Positions 16,153 through 24,708 are shown, counted from the stretch's first letter. The stretch is 64,000 nucleotides of DNA from Onishia taeanensis (GCF_003268885.1 NZ_QLSX01000007.1:1-64000), one strand, 5' to 3'. Program-made: numbers and translations. Notes: generated by a model from the sequence alone, not told the origin.

Positions 16153-16243
16153 AAAAATCGGCTGGAGCGCCAGCCCGGTCAAGATGCTCATTTACACCCG
16201 GTAAACTGGTACGCCAGCCCGGTCCGCTCTTTCGCCGATTTTT
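16153..16243. repeat. Large imperfect palindrome with internal direct repeat
   Basis: AAAAATCGGC (16153-16162) and GCCGATTTTT (16234-16243) form the outer arms. Inside, GCCAGCCCGGTC occurs twice in direct orientation (16169-16180 and 16213-16224). It looks like an interspersed genomic repeat rather than a simple terminator; copies elsewhere cannot be checked here. Confidence 0.5.
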
Positions 16244-16316
16244 GCCTTAGCTACGCGCCCCGGTCTGGCCATCGCTCGTCGACTTTTCAGACACAGCCTA
16301 GGGGCGACGTTTTTGC

Positions 16317-16490
16317 TAGAGCCTCTACTACGTAGAGCCCCTATTGACTAGAACGCCAGGTAAGGAGAGCCCCTACTAAGGTAGATGGCTGCGTTTAGTG
16401 ATTGCGCATACTCTGAATAAGAACATCTCGTCAACCTTTCTATACTCTGCTTAATACGTTGCTTCCTACTCTGCTTGGCCGTTGCTTACT
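16317..16490 (+). repeat. Two short tandem arrays (16-bp and about 25-bp units)
   Basis: At 16317-16381 four units of about 16 bases follow the pattern TAGAGCCYCTA plus five variable bases. At 16443-16490 two units share TACTCTGCTT, then CGTTGCTT. Both are diverged head-to-tail duplications in non-coding DNA. Confidence 0.5.
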
Positions 16491-16533
16491 CGAGCCATAG
16501 CGGGTCCAGGCTTCAGCAGTATCTGAACGATGG

Positions 16534-16569
16534 CAGGAAAGTCAGGAAAGTTAGGAAAGTAAGGGGTGT
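16534..16569 (+). repeat. 9-bp tandem repeat
   Basis: CAGGAAAGT, CAGGAAAGT and TAGGAAAGT are exact or near-exact neighbours (16534-16560), followed by a degenerate AAGGGGTGT. It is non-coding, 76 bases before coxB. Confidence 0.65.
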
Positions 16570-16644
16570 TAGAAAGGCCAGCGATATCAGCAGTGCGGGC
16601 GGTGTGATCGCAATGACCGTGACCGGACAGACAAGGAGGGGCCG

Positions 16645-17760
16645 ATGCGCAAATTGCCTGGTGGAGTGGCAGCCATTGGCGGTGGCGTTTGGCTGACCTT
16701 TTCGGCTCTAGCCCATGGCTGGAACATGCCGCTCGGCGTCACGGCCCTGAGCCGCGATATCCACGGCTTGCACATGACGATCTTTTGGATCTGTGTGGTG
16801 ATCGGCGTCGTTGTCTTCGGCGTGATGTTCTACTCCCTCTTCCGCTACCGTCGCTCAAAGGGCGCCCAGGCCTCGCTTTTCCACGAAAACACCAAGGTCG
16901 AAGTGATCTGGACGGCGGTTCCCTTGCTGATTCTGATCGGCATGGCACTGCCGGCGACCGCCACCCTCAAGCAGATGTATGACGCCAAGGATGCCGATCT
17001 GGACGTGATGGTCACCGGCCAGCAGTGGCGCTGGCACTATGAGTACCTGGGCGAAGACGTGGCCTTTACCTCTAATCTCACCACGCCCCGCGATCAGATC
17101 GATGGCCTCGCCGCCAAGGGCGAGCATTACCTGCTCGAAGTTGACGAGCCGCTGGTGCTGCCGGTCGGGCGCAAGGTGCGTTTCCTGCTGACCTCCGATG
17201 ACGTGGTGCATTCCTGGTGGGTGCCTGATCTTGCCGTCAAGCAAGACGCCATTCCCGGTTTCGTCAACGAAAACTGGGTGCGTATCGAAACGCCCGGCAC
17301 CTATCGCGGCCAGTGCACCGAACTGTGTGGACGTAACCATGGCTTCATGCCGGTGGTGGTCGAAGCCATGGAACCCGAGGACTTCGATACCTGGCTTGCC
17401 GAGCGCCAGCAGGCAGCGGCCAGGGAAGCCAGCGGCGTTGATCGTGAGTGGGCCATGGACGAACTGATGTCGCGTGGCCAGCAGGTCTATGAGTCGATCT
17501 GTGCGGCCTGCCATCAGGTCGATGGCATGGGGAATCCGCCGGTCTTCCCGGCACTGGCCAATAACCCTGCCCTAATGGCGGAACGGGACCGGCACATCGC
17601 TACCGTCATCAATGGGGTGGCGGGTAAGCCGATGCCTGCCTTCAGCAGTAGCCTGAGCCCGGTGGAGATTGCCGCCGTGATTACCTATGAGCGCAATGCC
17701 TGGGGCAATGATACCGGGGATAGCGTGCAGCCGTCGGAGATTCAGGCAAGGCTCGAGTAG
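16645..17760 (+). CDS. coxB: Cytochrome c oxidase subunit II with fused cytochrome c domain
   Basis: The 371-residue protein has an N-terminal signal/anchor, two transmembrane helices, then the periplasmic CuA cupredoxin domain with ligands His189, Cys224, Cys228, His232 and Met235 (CTELCGRNHGFM). A C-terminal class I cytochrome c follows with heme motif CAACH (286-290) and axial Met330 in GKPMPAF. It takes electrons from cytochrome c into the aa3-type terminal oxidase. The ATG follows a GGAGGGG ribosome-binding site. It leads the cluster coxB-coxA-ctaG-coxC. Confidence 0.96.
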   Translation: MRKLPGGVAAIGGGVWLTFSALAHGWNMPLGVTALSRDIHGLHMTIFWICVVIGVVVFGVMFYSLFRYRRSKGAQASLFHENTKVEVIWTAVPLLILIGMALPATATLKQMYDAKDADLDVMVTGQQWRWHYEYLGEDVAFTSNLTTPRDQIDGLAAKGEHYLLEVDEPLVLPVGRKVRFLLTSDDVVHSWWVPDLAVKQDAIPGFVNENWVRIETPGTYRGQCTELCGRNHGFMPVVVEAMEPEDFDTWLAERQQAAAREASGVDREWAMDELMSRGQQVYESICAACHQVDGMGNPPVFPALANNPALMAERDRHIATVINGVAGKPMPAFSSSLSPVEIAAVITYERNAWGNDTGDSVQPSEIQARLE

Positions 17761-17823
17761 CCGGCCTGACGGCTCTTGTTCGCGATGCCCGAGTCGCGAT
17801 CACCCGAATGACAGGAGATACCG

Positions 17824-19476
17824 ATGGCGCCCAAGCTACCTCCACAGTTACCCCCCAGGCACCCCGTCGAGCAGGCCGGTGATGCCTCTGGAACGGCCGG
17901 CCATGCTGACGCCGGCTATCATCATGGCCCCAAAGGCCTGCTGCGCTGGCTGTTGACCACCAATCACAAGGAGATCGGTACGCTTTACCTGATCTTCTCA
18001 CTTAGCATGTTCTTCATTGGCGGGATTTTTGCGCTGGTGGTGCGTGCAGAACTCTTCCAGCCCGGTTTGCAGCTCGTGCAGCCGGAGTTCTTCAATCAGA
18101 TGACCACCATGCATGGGCTGATCATGGTGTTCGGTGCCGTCATGCCGGGGTTCGTGGGCCTTGCCAACTGGATGATCCCCTTGCAGATCGGGGCGCCAGA
18201 CATGGCACTGCCCCGGCTCAACAACTTCAGCTTCTGGCTGTTGCCGGTCGCCTTTACGCTGCTGCTGTCGACGCTGCTGATGCCGGGCGGGGGGCCCAAC
18301 TTCGGCTGGACCTTCTATGCGCCGCTGTCGACTACTTATGCACCGCCTTCCACTACCTTCTTCATTCTTGCGCTGCACATGGCGGGCATCAGTTCGATCC
18401 TGGGGGCCATCAATATCATCGCCACCATCCTCAATCTGCGTGCTCCCGGCATGCGGATGATGGATATGCCGCTGTTCGTCTGGACCTGGTTGATCACGGC
18501 CTTCTTGCTGATCGCGGTCATGCCGGTACTGGCGGGTGTCATCACCATGATGCTGCTGGACATCAACTTCGGCACCAGTTTCTTCAATGCCGCGGGCGGC
18601 GGGGATCCGGTGATGTTCCAGCATATCTTCTGGTTCTTCGGCCATCCCGAGGTCTACATCATGATTCTGCCGGCGTTCGGTATCGTCTCGGCCATCATCC
18701 CGACCTTCGCTCGCAAGCGCCTGTTCGGCTACGCCTCGATGGTCTATGCGACGTCATCGATTGCCATCCTGTCGTTTCTGGTCTGGGCGCATCACATGTT
18801 CGCCGTCGGCCTGCCGTTGGTCGCCGAGCTGTTCTTCATGTACACCACGATGCTGATTGCGGTGCCGACCGGGGTGAAGGTGTTCAACTGGATCGCCACG
18901 CTGTTTCAGGGCTCGATTTCCTTCGAGACGCCGATGCTGTTCGCCTTGGCTTTCGTGGTGCTATTCAGTATCGGCGGCTTCTCCGGCCTGATGCTGGCCA
19001 TCGCCCCGGCCGACTTCCAATATCACGATACCTATTTCGTGGTGGCGCATTTCCACTATGTGCTGGTGCCGGGGGCGGTCTTCGCCATCATGGCCGCCGT
19101 CTACTATTGGCTGCCCAAGTGGACCGGGCATTACCCCAATGAGCGACTCGGCCGCTGGCATTTCTGGACCTCGGTCGTGGGGGTGAACCTGACCTTCTTC
19201 CCGATGCATTTCTCTGGCCTCGCCGGCATGCCGCGTCGCATACCTGACTACGCGCTGCAGTTTGCCGACTTCAACATGGCCTCGAGCATCGGTGCCTTGC
19301 TGTTCGGCACCTCGCAGCTGCTGTTCGTGTTGATGATCATCAAGTGCGTGCGCGGCGGTGAGAAGGCGCCGGCCAAGGCCTGGGACGGTGCCGTGGACCT
19401 TGAATGGACGGTGCCGAGCCCCGCGCCGTTGCACACCTTCGAGACGCCGCCACGGTTTCAGCATCCAGAGCATTAA
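17824..19476 (+). CDS. coxA: Cytochrome c oxidase subunit I
   Basis: The 550-residue catalytic subunit has twelve helices carrying heme a, heme a3 and CuB. Ligand motifs are visible: MHGLIMVFG (heme a His), WFFGHPEVYI (CuB His and the cross-linked Tyr), WAHHMFAVG (two CuB His) and HDTYFVVAHFHYVL (heme a3 and a His). It reduces O2 to water and pumps protons across the inner membrane. The N-terminal extension of about 35 residues is His/Pro-rich. AGGAGATACCG precedes the ATG. Confidence 0.97.
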   Translation: MAPKLPPQLPPRHPVEQAGDASGTAGHADAGYHHGPKGLLRWLLTTNHKEIGTLYLIFSLSMFFIGGIFALVVRAELFQPGLQLVQPEFFNQMTTMHGLIMVFGAVMPGFVGLANWMIPLQIGAPDMALPRLNNFSFWLLPVAFTLLLSTLLMPGGGPNFGWTFYAPLSTTYAPPSTTFFILALHMAGISSILGAINIIATILNLRAPGMRMMDMPLFVWTWLITAFLLIAVMPVLAGVITMMLLDINFGTSFFNAAGGGDPVMFQHIFWFFGHPEVYIMILPAFGIVSAIIPTFARKRLFGYASMVYATSSIAILSFLVWAHHMFAVGLPLVAELFFMYTTMLIAVPTGVKVFNWIATLFQGSISFETPMLFALAFVVLFSIGGFSGLMLAIAPADFQYHDTYFVVAHFHYVLVPGAVFAIMAAVYYWLPKWTGHYPNERLGRWHFWTSVVGVNLTFFPMHFSGLAGMPRRIPDYALQFADFNMASSIGALLFGTSQLLFVLMIIKCVRGGEKAPAKAWDGAVDLEWTVPSPAPLHTFETPPRFQHPEH

Positions 19477-19502
19477 TGCCTGCACGGGCGTTGGCGAGGA
19501 GT

Positions 19503-19537
19503 ATCTGGGCAGGGGGATCTGGGCAGGGGATCTGGGC
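19503..19537 (+). repeat. 13-14 bp tandem repeat between coxA and ctaG
   Basis: ATCTGGGCAGGGGG, ATCTGGGCAGGGG and ATCTGGGC follow head to tail, filling most of the 80-base gap between coxA and ctaG. Confidence 0.65.
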
Positions 19538-19556
19538 TGCTGAGGGAGTAAGGCTC

Positions 19557-20123
19557 ATGACGGGAGTGCAGCGCACGGTAACGCGGACACTGGTGGTCCT
19601 GCTGGCGATGTTCGTCTTCGCCTTTGCCCTGGTGCCCCTGTATGACGCCTTCTGTCGGGTGACTGGCATTAACGGCAAGGTCGAGAACACGGCTCAGGCG
19701 CTGATCCGGGACAGCATCGATGAGTCCCGTGTGATTACCGTGCAGTTCATCACCCGCGGCAGTGCAGGGCTTCCCTGGAAGCTCGAGGTGCTCGACCGCC
19801 AGGTGCGCGTGCACCCCGGCGCGGCGACCGAGGTTCATTTCGCTTTCACCAATCACGGCAAACAGGCGGGCTGGGGCAGGGCGGTACCCAGTGTATCGCC
19901 CTCCGAGGCGTCGCTATATATGCGCAAGGTGACCTGCTTCTGTTTTCAGGAGCAGCGACTCGACGCCGGTGAGCGCTACGAGGCGCCGCTGGTCTTCCAG
20001 TTGACCCGCGACCTGCCCGCCGACATCAAGACGGTGACGCTGGTCTACACCCTGTACCCGGTAGACGATAAGACGCTGGCCAATAAGACCCCGGTCGTTG
20101 TCGTTCCTGGAGGTGAAGCATGA
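19557..20123 (+). CDS. ctaG: Cytochrome c oxidase assembly protein CtaG (Cox11)
   Basis: A 188-residue membrane-anchored copper chaperone that delivers copper to the CuB site of subunit I. One N-terminal helix (LVVLLAMFVFAFALVPLYDAFCRVTG) is followed by a periplasmic domain with the copper-binding motif CFCF (in KVTCFCFQEQ) and YTLYP near the end. The frame is open upstream to 19404, but the ATG at 19557 is chosen since homology starts there. Its stop overlaps the coxC start by four bases. Confidence 0.94.
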   Translation: MTGVQRTVTRTLVVLLAMFVFAFALVPLYDAFCRVTGINGKVENTAQALIRDSIDESRVITVQFITRGSAGLPWKLEVLDRQVRVHPGAATEVHFAFTNHGKQAGWGRAVPSVSPSEASLYMRKVTCFCFQEQRLDAGERYEAPLVFQLTRDLPADIKTVTLVYTLYPVDDKTLANKTPVVVVPGGEA

Positions 20124-20977
20124 GTGGCAGCTACTACGTTCCCCCGCAGAGCAAATGGCCGGCGCTGGGCTCTCTGGCCGTCGGGGTCATGATGGCGAGT
20201 CTCGGCATGCAGCTGGTTCATGGCACCGGTGGGCTGGTCATGACGCTGGGCTTGGCGGCAGTGCTGACGGTGATGTGGCTGTGGTTTCGCGATGTGGTCC
20301 GCGAGTCTCGCCAGGGGCTCTACGACGCCCAGATGGATCGTTCCTTTCGCTGGGGGATGGGCTGGTTCATCTTCTCGGAAGTGATGTTCTTCGCGGCCTT
20401 CTTCGGCGCGCTCTTCTATGTGCGGGTGTTCGCCGTGCCCTGGCTGGATGGCGAAGGCGCCAAGGGGGTGGCGGCGCTGCTGTGGCCTGATTTTACCGCC
20501 AGCTGGCCGCTGATGAACCCGCCGAGTGCCGCCATTAGCGGGCCACGGGAGGTGGTGAGCCCCTGGCAGCTACCGCTGGTGAATACGATATTTCTGGTCA
20601 GTTCCAGCGTCACCCTGACGATCGCCCATGAGGCATTGAAGGAAGGGTACCGGAAGACGACCCGCAACTGGCTGATCGGCACCATTCTGCTGGGTGTGTG
20701 TTTCCTGGTCGTTCAGGGCATCGAATACTACGAGGCCTACCACCACTACGGCATCACGCTGCAGGCTGGCATCTATGGTTCGACCTTCTTCCTGTTGACC
20801 GGCTTCCATGGCGCCCACGTCACCATCGGTGCCATCACCCTGAGCGTGATGCTGATGCGGGTGATGAAAGGGCACTTCAACCGTGAGGATCACTTTGGTT
20901 TCGAGGCCGCCGCCTGGTACTGGCACTTCGTCGATGCGGTCTGGATCGGTCTGTTCATCTTCGTGTACGTCTTCTGA
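20120..20977 (+). CDS. coxC: Cytochrome c oxidase subunit III
   Basis: The 285-residue protein has seven helices and the family motifs MGWFIFSEVMFFAAFFGALFY, GIEYYEA and TGFHGAHV near the end, finishing with WYWHFVDAVWIGLF. It stabilises subunit I and its proton uptake. It is translationally coupled to ctaG (ATGA overlap at 20120-20123). Downstream is a 10-bp tandem array and then the convergent DUF2909 gene. Confidence 0.96.
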   Translation: MSGSYYVPPQSKWPALGSLAVGVMMASLGMQLVHGTGGLVMTLGLAAVLTVMWLWFRDVVRESRQGLYDAQMDRSFRWGMGWFIFSEVMFFAAFFGALFYVRVFAVPWLDGEGAKGVAALLWPDFTASWPLMNPPSAAISGPREVVSPWQLPLVNTIFLVSSSVTLTIAHEALKEGYRKTTRNWLIGTILLGVCFLVVQGIEYYEAYHHYGITLQAGIYGSTFFLLTGFHGAHVTIGAITLSVMLMRVMKGHFNREDHFGFEAAAWYWHFVDAVWIGLFIFVYVF

Positions 20978-21000
20978 GACCCGTGCCTGAGGATTCTTGG

Positions 21001-21070
21001 GAAGTCGTGAGAGGTCGTGAGAGCTGGTGAGGGGGCGTGAGAGGGCGTGACGGGGCGTAATGAGTCGTGA
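21001..21070. repeat. 10-bp tandem repeat, seven units in register
   Basis: Seven consecutive 10-base blocks starting at 21001 share the pattern GRGGTCGTGA, with substitutions but no indels. The array lies in the short gap between the 3' ends of coxC and the DUF2909 gene. The period is close to one helical turn. It is non-coding. Confidence 0.75.
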
Positions 21071-21082
21071 GGAGCCGCTGAT

Positions 21083-21277
21083 TCAGCGACTCGCCAGGTC
21101 GCCGAAATAGAAGCCGTAGGCCAGTAGAGCGAACAGCAGCACAGCAAGGCTGACGCGCAGCTTGAGGGATATCAGCAGACGGCGTGAGCGTCCCTGGTCA
21201 CGCAGCAGGAACCCGGCGCCTGCCGCCAGGCTCGCGACCATGCAGACAAACACCAGAGTGATCAGGGCTTTCAACAT
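21083..21277 (-). CDS. Twin-transmembrane DUF2909 protein
   Basis: A 64-residue protein of two hydrophobic helices (ALITLVFVCMVASLAAGAGFLL and VSLAVLLFALLAYGFYFG) joined by a basic loop RDQGRSRR. This matches DUF2909, which is regularly found inside cox clusters. Its exact role is unknown; oxidase assembly or stability is an inference from context. GGAG precedes the ATG. The start is only 10 bases from the divergent SURF1 start. Confidence 0.85.
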   Translation of the reverse strand: MLKALITLVFVCMVASLAAGAGFLLRDQGRSRRLLISLKLRVSLAVLLFALLAYGFYFGDLASR

Positions 21278-21287
21278 GAGGGGCTCC

Positions 21288-22052
21288 GTGAGTCAGAACC
21301 ATATTAGTTCAAGCAAGCGCGCGCCGACTGTCAAGGTCATCCTGCTCTGGTGGGGTTTCTGGGGCCTGCTGGTGGTGTTGGGGCTAGCGCTGGGGCAATG
21401 GCAGTGGCAGCGCGCCGCAGAGAAGGAGGCCTATCTGGCAGCGCTTGCCGCGGCGCCTACGCTGGTCTCGCCGCAGGAAGCGCCACCGGAAGGCGCGACG
21501 CTGATTCTCGAGGGGCGCTATCAGGCCGATGAGACCCGCTTTCTGGACAATCGGACGCATGAAGGCGAGCTGGGCGTGGCGGCCCTGACGCCATTGCGCG
21601 GTGCCGACGGGCGGCTTTGGCTGATCGAGCGTGGCTTTATGCCTACCGGTGTCAGCCGTGAGGCACCGACGGTGGCCACACCCGAAGGAACGGTCACCCT
21701 CAAGGGGCAGTGGCAGCAGGATGGCAAACGGGCGCCGCTGTTTGGTGCCAATCAGGAGGGCCTGAGGCTGCAGCGGATCCAGCTCGATGCCTGGAAGGAC
21801 TTGGGTGGTTTTGCCCAGGCGGGTTGGCTGCACCTTGAGGAGGGAGCCGGCCTGTTGAGTCCCTGGTGGGAGCCAAGCGTGCTGCCCCCCAGCCGTCATC
21901 TGGGCTATGCCGTGCAATGGTGGGGGCTGGCGGCTGCCGCTCTGGTGGTGATGCTGCTGGGTGGCCGGCGCCTAAGGCGAGCCCGCCAGTCTGCGCATGT
22001 ATCCGAACATGTGTCCGAGAATGTCGATGCTTCCCGTCAGCAGGAGTCTTAG
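21288..22052 (+). CDS. SURF1 family cytochrome oxidase biogenesis protein
   Basis: About 254 residues, with transmembrane helices near both ends and the SURF1 signatures LGLALGQWQWQRAAEKEAY, the GRY.....FLDNR.H.G..G....TPL block and LGYAVQWWGLAAAALV. It assists heme a insertion into subunit I. The GTG at 21288 is chosen because AGGGG lies 6 bases upstream; the in-frame ATG at 21276 has no such site and overlaps the DUF2909 start codon. The 3' end is three bases from the next gene. Confidence 0.9.
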   Translation: MSQNHISSSKRAPTVKVILLWWGFWGLLVVLGLALGQWQWQRAAEKEAYLAALAAAPTLVSPQEAPPEGATLILEGRYQADETRFLDNRTHEGELGVAALTPLRGADGRLWLIERGFMPTGVSREAPTVATPEGTVTLKGQWQQDGKRAPLFGANQEGLRLQRIQLDAWKDLGGFAQAGWLHLEEGAGLLSPWWEPSVLPPSRHLGYAVQWWGLAAAALVVMLLGGRRLRRARQSAHVSEHVSENVDASRQQES

Positions 22053-22054
22053 CC

Positions 22055-22591
22055 ATGACGTACGTTAACCGCCAGCGCCTCAAGCTGCTGACACTGATCG
22101 CCGTCTTTGCTCTGCCGCTGTTGGTGGCCTGGGTAATGGTGGAGTGGCGTGTGGGCATTCCCGATGCGCGCACGGCGCATGGCGAACTCAAGCCCGAGGT
22201 GCCATCCCTTGGCGCCTGGCCGCTAGAGGGAACGAGGCCGCCGGCGTCGGCTGATGGCTGGCTGTTGGCCTTCGACTGCACGCTTGATTGCGACCAGATG
22301 GCCGACCAGTGGTGGCGGTTGCACCGTGCACTCGGTAAGGAAGCGACCCGAGTACGCCGGCTGCGTATCGATGCCGCCGCGCAGGGCAGCGCCGCCGCGC
22401 TTCCCGGTGAAACCCGGCTTCGCTGGGCGCGAGAGCCTGATTGGCAGGTTCCCGGCCAGGTCTGGATCGTTAGCCCGCAGGGGCAGGCGGTACTGGGCTA
22501 CCGCGCCGGCGTCGATCCCTATGACGTGCTCGATGACCTAAAGCAGCTGTTGCGCATGAACCCTGAGCCCATCGTGAGGGTGAACGGTTAG
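22055..22591 (+). CDS. Cox-cluster membrane-anchored protein of unknown function
   Basis: This 178-residue protein has one N-terminal transmembrane helix (LLTLIAVFALPLLVAWVMV) and a periplasmic domain containing FDCTLDCDQMADQ. The CxxxC pair, and later WIVSPQGQAVLGY, recall thioredoxin/SCO-like folds. The ATG at 22055 is preferred although the frame is open upstream, because AGGAGTC lies before it and the helix begins directly. It sits between SURF1 and ctaA, the usual site of a conserved hypothetical protein. A thiol or copper role in CuA assembly is an inference. No true SCO gene follows ctaB here. Confidence 0.65.
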   Translation: MTYVNRQRLKLLTLIAVFALPLLVAWVMVEWRVGIPDARTAHGELKPEVPSLGAWPLEGTRPPASADGWLLAFDCTLDCDQMADQWWRLHRALGKEATRVRRLRIDAAAQGSAAALPGETRLRWAREPDWQVPGQVWIVSPQGQAVLGYRAGVDPYDVLDDLKQLLRMNPEPIVRVNG

Positions 22592-22638
22592 TTGGGCTGG
22601 CGTGATGCAGCCGTGTGATGGGAGATATGTGTAGGAAG

Positions 22639-22674
22639 GATGTGTAGGAGGCATGAGTGGAGGCATGAGTGGAG
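22639..22674 (+). repeat. 12-bp tandem repeat before ctaA
   Basis: GATGTGTAGGAG is followed by two identical GCATGAGTGGAG units. A diverged copy (ATATGTGTAGGA) lies just upstream. It is non-coding and G-rich on the plus strand. Confidence 0.65.
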
Positions 22675-22726
22675 GGTTAAAGCGGGATAAGAGAAGGATG
22701 AGATTGCTCCAGGACAGGAGGTGGCC

Positions 22727-23794
22727 ATGTCGCATCATGATCTCAGGCTGGGTTTGCTCATTCGGTTGAGCCAACTAGGCATTGCCTTCACGGTGGCGGT
22801 CATTCTGATGGGCGCCTTTACCCGGCTCATGGACGCGGGGCTGGGTTGCCCAGACTGGCCCGGCTGTTATGGCCAGTGGGTCGTGCCTGAGCCGGGTGTG
22901 GCCGAATCTCACCCTTCCGCAGTGCCGTTGGAACCTCTCAAGGCCTGGCTCGAGATGGTTCATCGCTACCTGGCCTCGATGCTTGGGGGGCTGGTGCTGA
23001 TGATGCTGGCGCTGGGCTGGTCGCGGCGAAAGCGGCCGGGGTATCCCTGGCATATCACGCTTTGCCTGCTGGCTGTGATTCTGCTGCAGGGGGCCTTCGG
23101 TGCCTTTACCGTCACGTTGCGGCTATGGCCGCAGGTGGTCACCCTGCACCTGCTGGGCGGCCTGGTGGTGATGCTGCTGTTCCTCTGGTTGCACCTTAGG
23201 TTACGCGTCACGGCGGTCAGCGCTAATCCAGCGAATCGAGCGCTTCCCAAGCTCTCACACTGGTGGGCCATCGCGGCGTTGCTGCTGGCGGCGCAGCTGG
23301 CGCTTGGCGGCTGGACCTCGAGTAATTACGCGGGCATTGCCTGCCAGGGCTTTCCGACCTGCAATGGCCAGTGGTGGCCGACGATGGACTGGAGCGAGGG
23401 CTTTCATCTGACTCAGCGAGTGGGGCCTGACTATCTTTACGGCCAGTTGCATGCCGATGCGCGAACCACGATTCATCTGGCGCATCGACTCGGTGCACTG
23501 GCGTTGGGGTTGAGCCTTACGCTGCTGGCGGCCCGTCACTGGCGTGAACCGCGCCTGCGCCCCTGGATGGGGGCCATGTTGGCCGCTTATGGGCTCCAGG
23601 TGGGACTTGGGATTGCCAATGTGGTCTGGTGGCTGCCTTTGGGGCTGGCCCTGGCGCATACGGCCGGTGCGGTACTGCTGGCGCTGACCATGGCGCTGGC
23701 TGCCTGGCAGGCCAAGGTGGGGGCGCTCCCGGTCGGTCTGCCGAAGGCGCAGGCTCAAGAGCAGGGAGCGGGTGAATGCGCGATAACTTCATGA
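22727..23794 (+). CDS. ctaA: Heme A synthase (COX15/CtaA family)
   Basis: A 355-residue, eight-helix inner-membrane enzyme that oxidises the C8 methyl of heme O to the formyl of heme A. The family motifs are GAFTRLMDAGLGCPDWPGCYGQW, then histidines in VHRYLASMLGG, HLLGGLVVML, HLAHRLGALAL and HTAGAVLLAL. The ATG at 22727 has AGGAGG five bases upstream; the GTG at 22721 overlaps that site and is rejected. The end overlaps ctaB by 19 bases. Confidence 0.93.
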   Translation: MSHHDLRLGLLIRLSQLGIAFTVAVILMGAFTRLMDAGLGCPDWPGCYGQWVVPEPGVAESHPSAVPLEPLKAWLEMVHRYLASMLGGLVLMMLALGWSRRKRPGYPWHITLCLLAVILLQGAFGAFTVTLRLWPQVVTLHLLGGLVVMLLFLWLHLRLRVTAVSANPANRALPKLSHWWAIAALLLAAQLALGGWTSSNYAGIACQGFPTCNGQWWPTMDWSEGFHLTQRVGPDYLYGQLHADARTTIHLAHRLGALALGLSLTLLAARHWREPRLRPWMGAMLAAYGLQVGLGIANVVWWLPLGLALAHTAGAVLLALTMALAAWQAKVGALPVGLPKAQAQEQGAGECAITS

Positions 23795-24708
23795 TCGCCT
23801 CGTCGTCATCGCTCGAGCGGGCTTGGGGGTGGCGTGACCTGATCACACTCGGCAAGCCCCGTGTGGTGATGGTCATGTTGGTCTGCGTTGTAGTGGGCAT
23901 GGGATTGGCTTCGGCGTCACTGCCGCCCGTGCACCTGGTGATCAATGGTCTGGTGGGCATTGGTCTGACGGCCTCGGGGGCGGCCGCCTTTAATCATGTG
24001 CTTGATCGCCGGCTGGACGCCCTGATGCTGCGCACGGCGGGTCGCCCGCTGGCCTCACGTCGGCTGCCCATGTCTTATGCGTTGGGTTGGGCATCACTGC
24101 TGTCCGTGGCAGGGGTGGGGTTGCTGGCCTGGCAGGTCAATGCACTGACTGCCTGGCTGACGTTGGCATCATTGCTTGGCTATGCGCTGGTCTACACTGC
24201 CTTCCTGAAGCGCGCTACACCGCAGAATATCGTTATCGGTGGGGTCGCCGGGGCGGCGCCCCCCTTGCTTGGCTGGACCGCTATCACGGGAGAACTCGGG
24301 CCAGAACCGCTGTTATTGATGTTGATCGTATTCGCCTGGACGCCACCGCACTTCTGGGCGCTGGCCATTCATAAACATGAGGAATACGCCAAGGCCGGGG
24401 TGCCCATGCTGCCGGTCACCCATGGCGACGCCTTCACTAGATTGCAGATCTGGCTCTATGGCTGGTTGACCGTGGCGGTGACGCTCTTGCCCTTCGTGAT
24501 CGGCATGAGCGGTGTTCTGTACCTGATCGCCGTCATGGGGCTCAACGCCCGCTTCATGGTCTGGAATTTCAGGGTCTGGCGCGGCCGCGACAGCCAGGCG
24601 CCACTGGCCGCCTTCTGGTTCTCTATTCGTTACATTCTTGGTGTCTTCGCCGCGCTGCTGGCGGATCATTACGGCATGCTTTTGCTTGCCCAGTCATCAC
24701 TCGCCTAG
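23776..24708 (+). CDS. ctaB: Protoheme IX farnesyltransferase (heme O synthase)
   Basis: A 310-residue UbiA-type prenyltransferase of about nine helices. It adds a farnesyl group to protoheme IX to make heme O, the substrate of CtaA. The motifs are NHVLDRRLDALMLRTAGRPL (two metal-binding Asp clusters), YTAFLKRATPQNIVIGG and HFWALAIHKHEEYAKAGVPMLP. The last residues and the stop codon (24706-24708) lie inside a 15-bp tandem repeat array, so the C-terminus AQSSLA is repeat-derived. Confidence 0.95.
   Translation: MRDNFMIASSSSLERAWGWRDLITLGKPRVVMVMLVCVVVGMGLASASLPPVHLVINGLVGIGLTASGAAAFNHVLDRRLDALMLRTAGRPLASRRLPMSYALGWASLLSVAGVGLLAWQVNALTAWLTLASLLGYALVYTAFLKRATPQNIVIGGVAGAAPPLLGWTAITGELGPEPLLLMLIVFAWTPPHFWALAIHKHEEYAKAGVPMLPVTHGDAFTRLQIWLYGWLTVAVTLLPFVIGMSGVLYLIAVMGLNARFMVWNFRVWRGRDSQAPLAAFWFSIRYILGVFAALLADHYGMLLLAQSSLA

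Larger units (their letters stand above)
16114..16644 (+). other. 531-bp non-coding gap before the cox cluster
   Basis: No supported gene lies here. It holds an imperfect palindrome (16153-16243) and several successive tandem duplications (16317-16381, 16443-16490, 16534-16569). The cox promoter is presumably here, but no convincing -35/-10 pair could be singled out. Confidence 0.6.
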
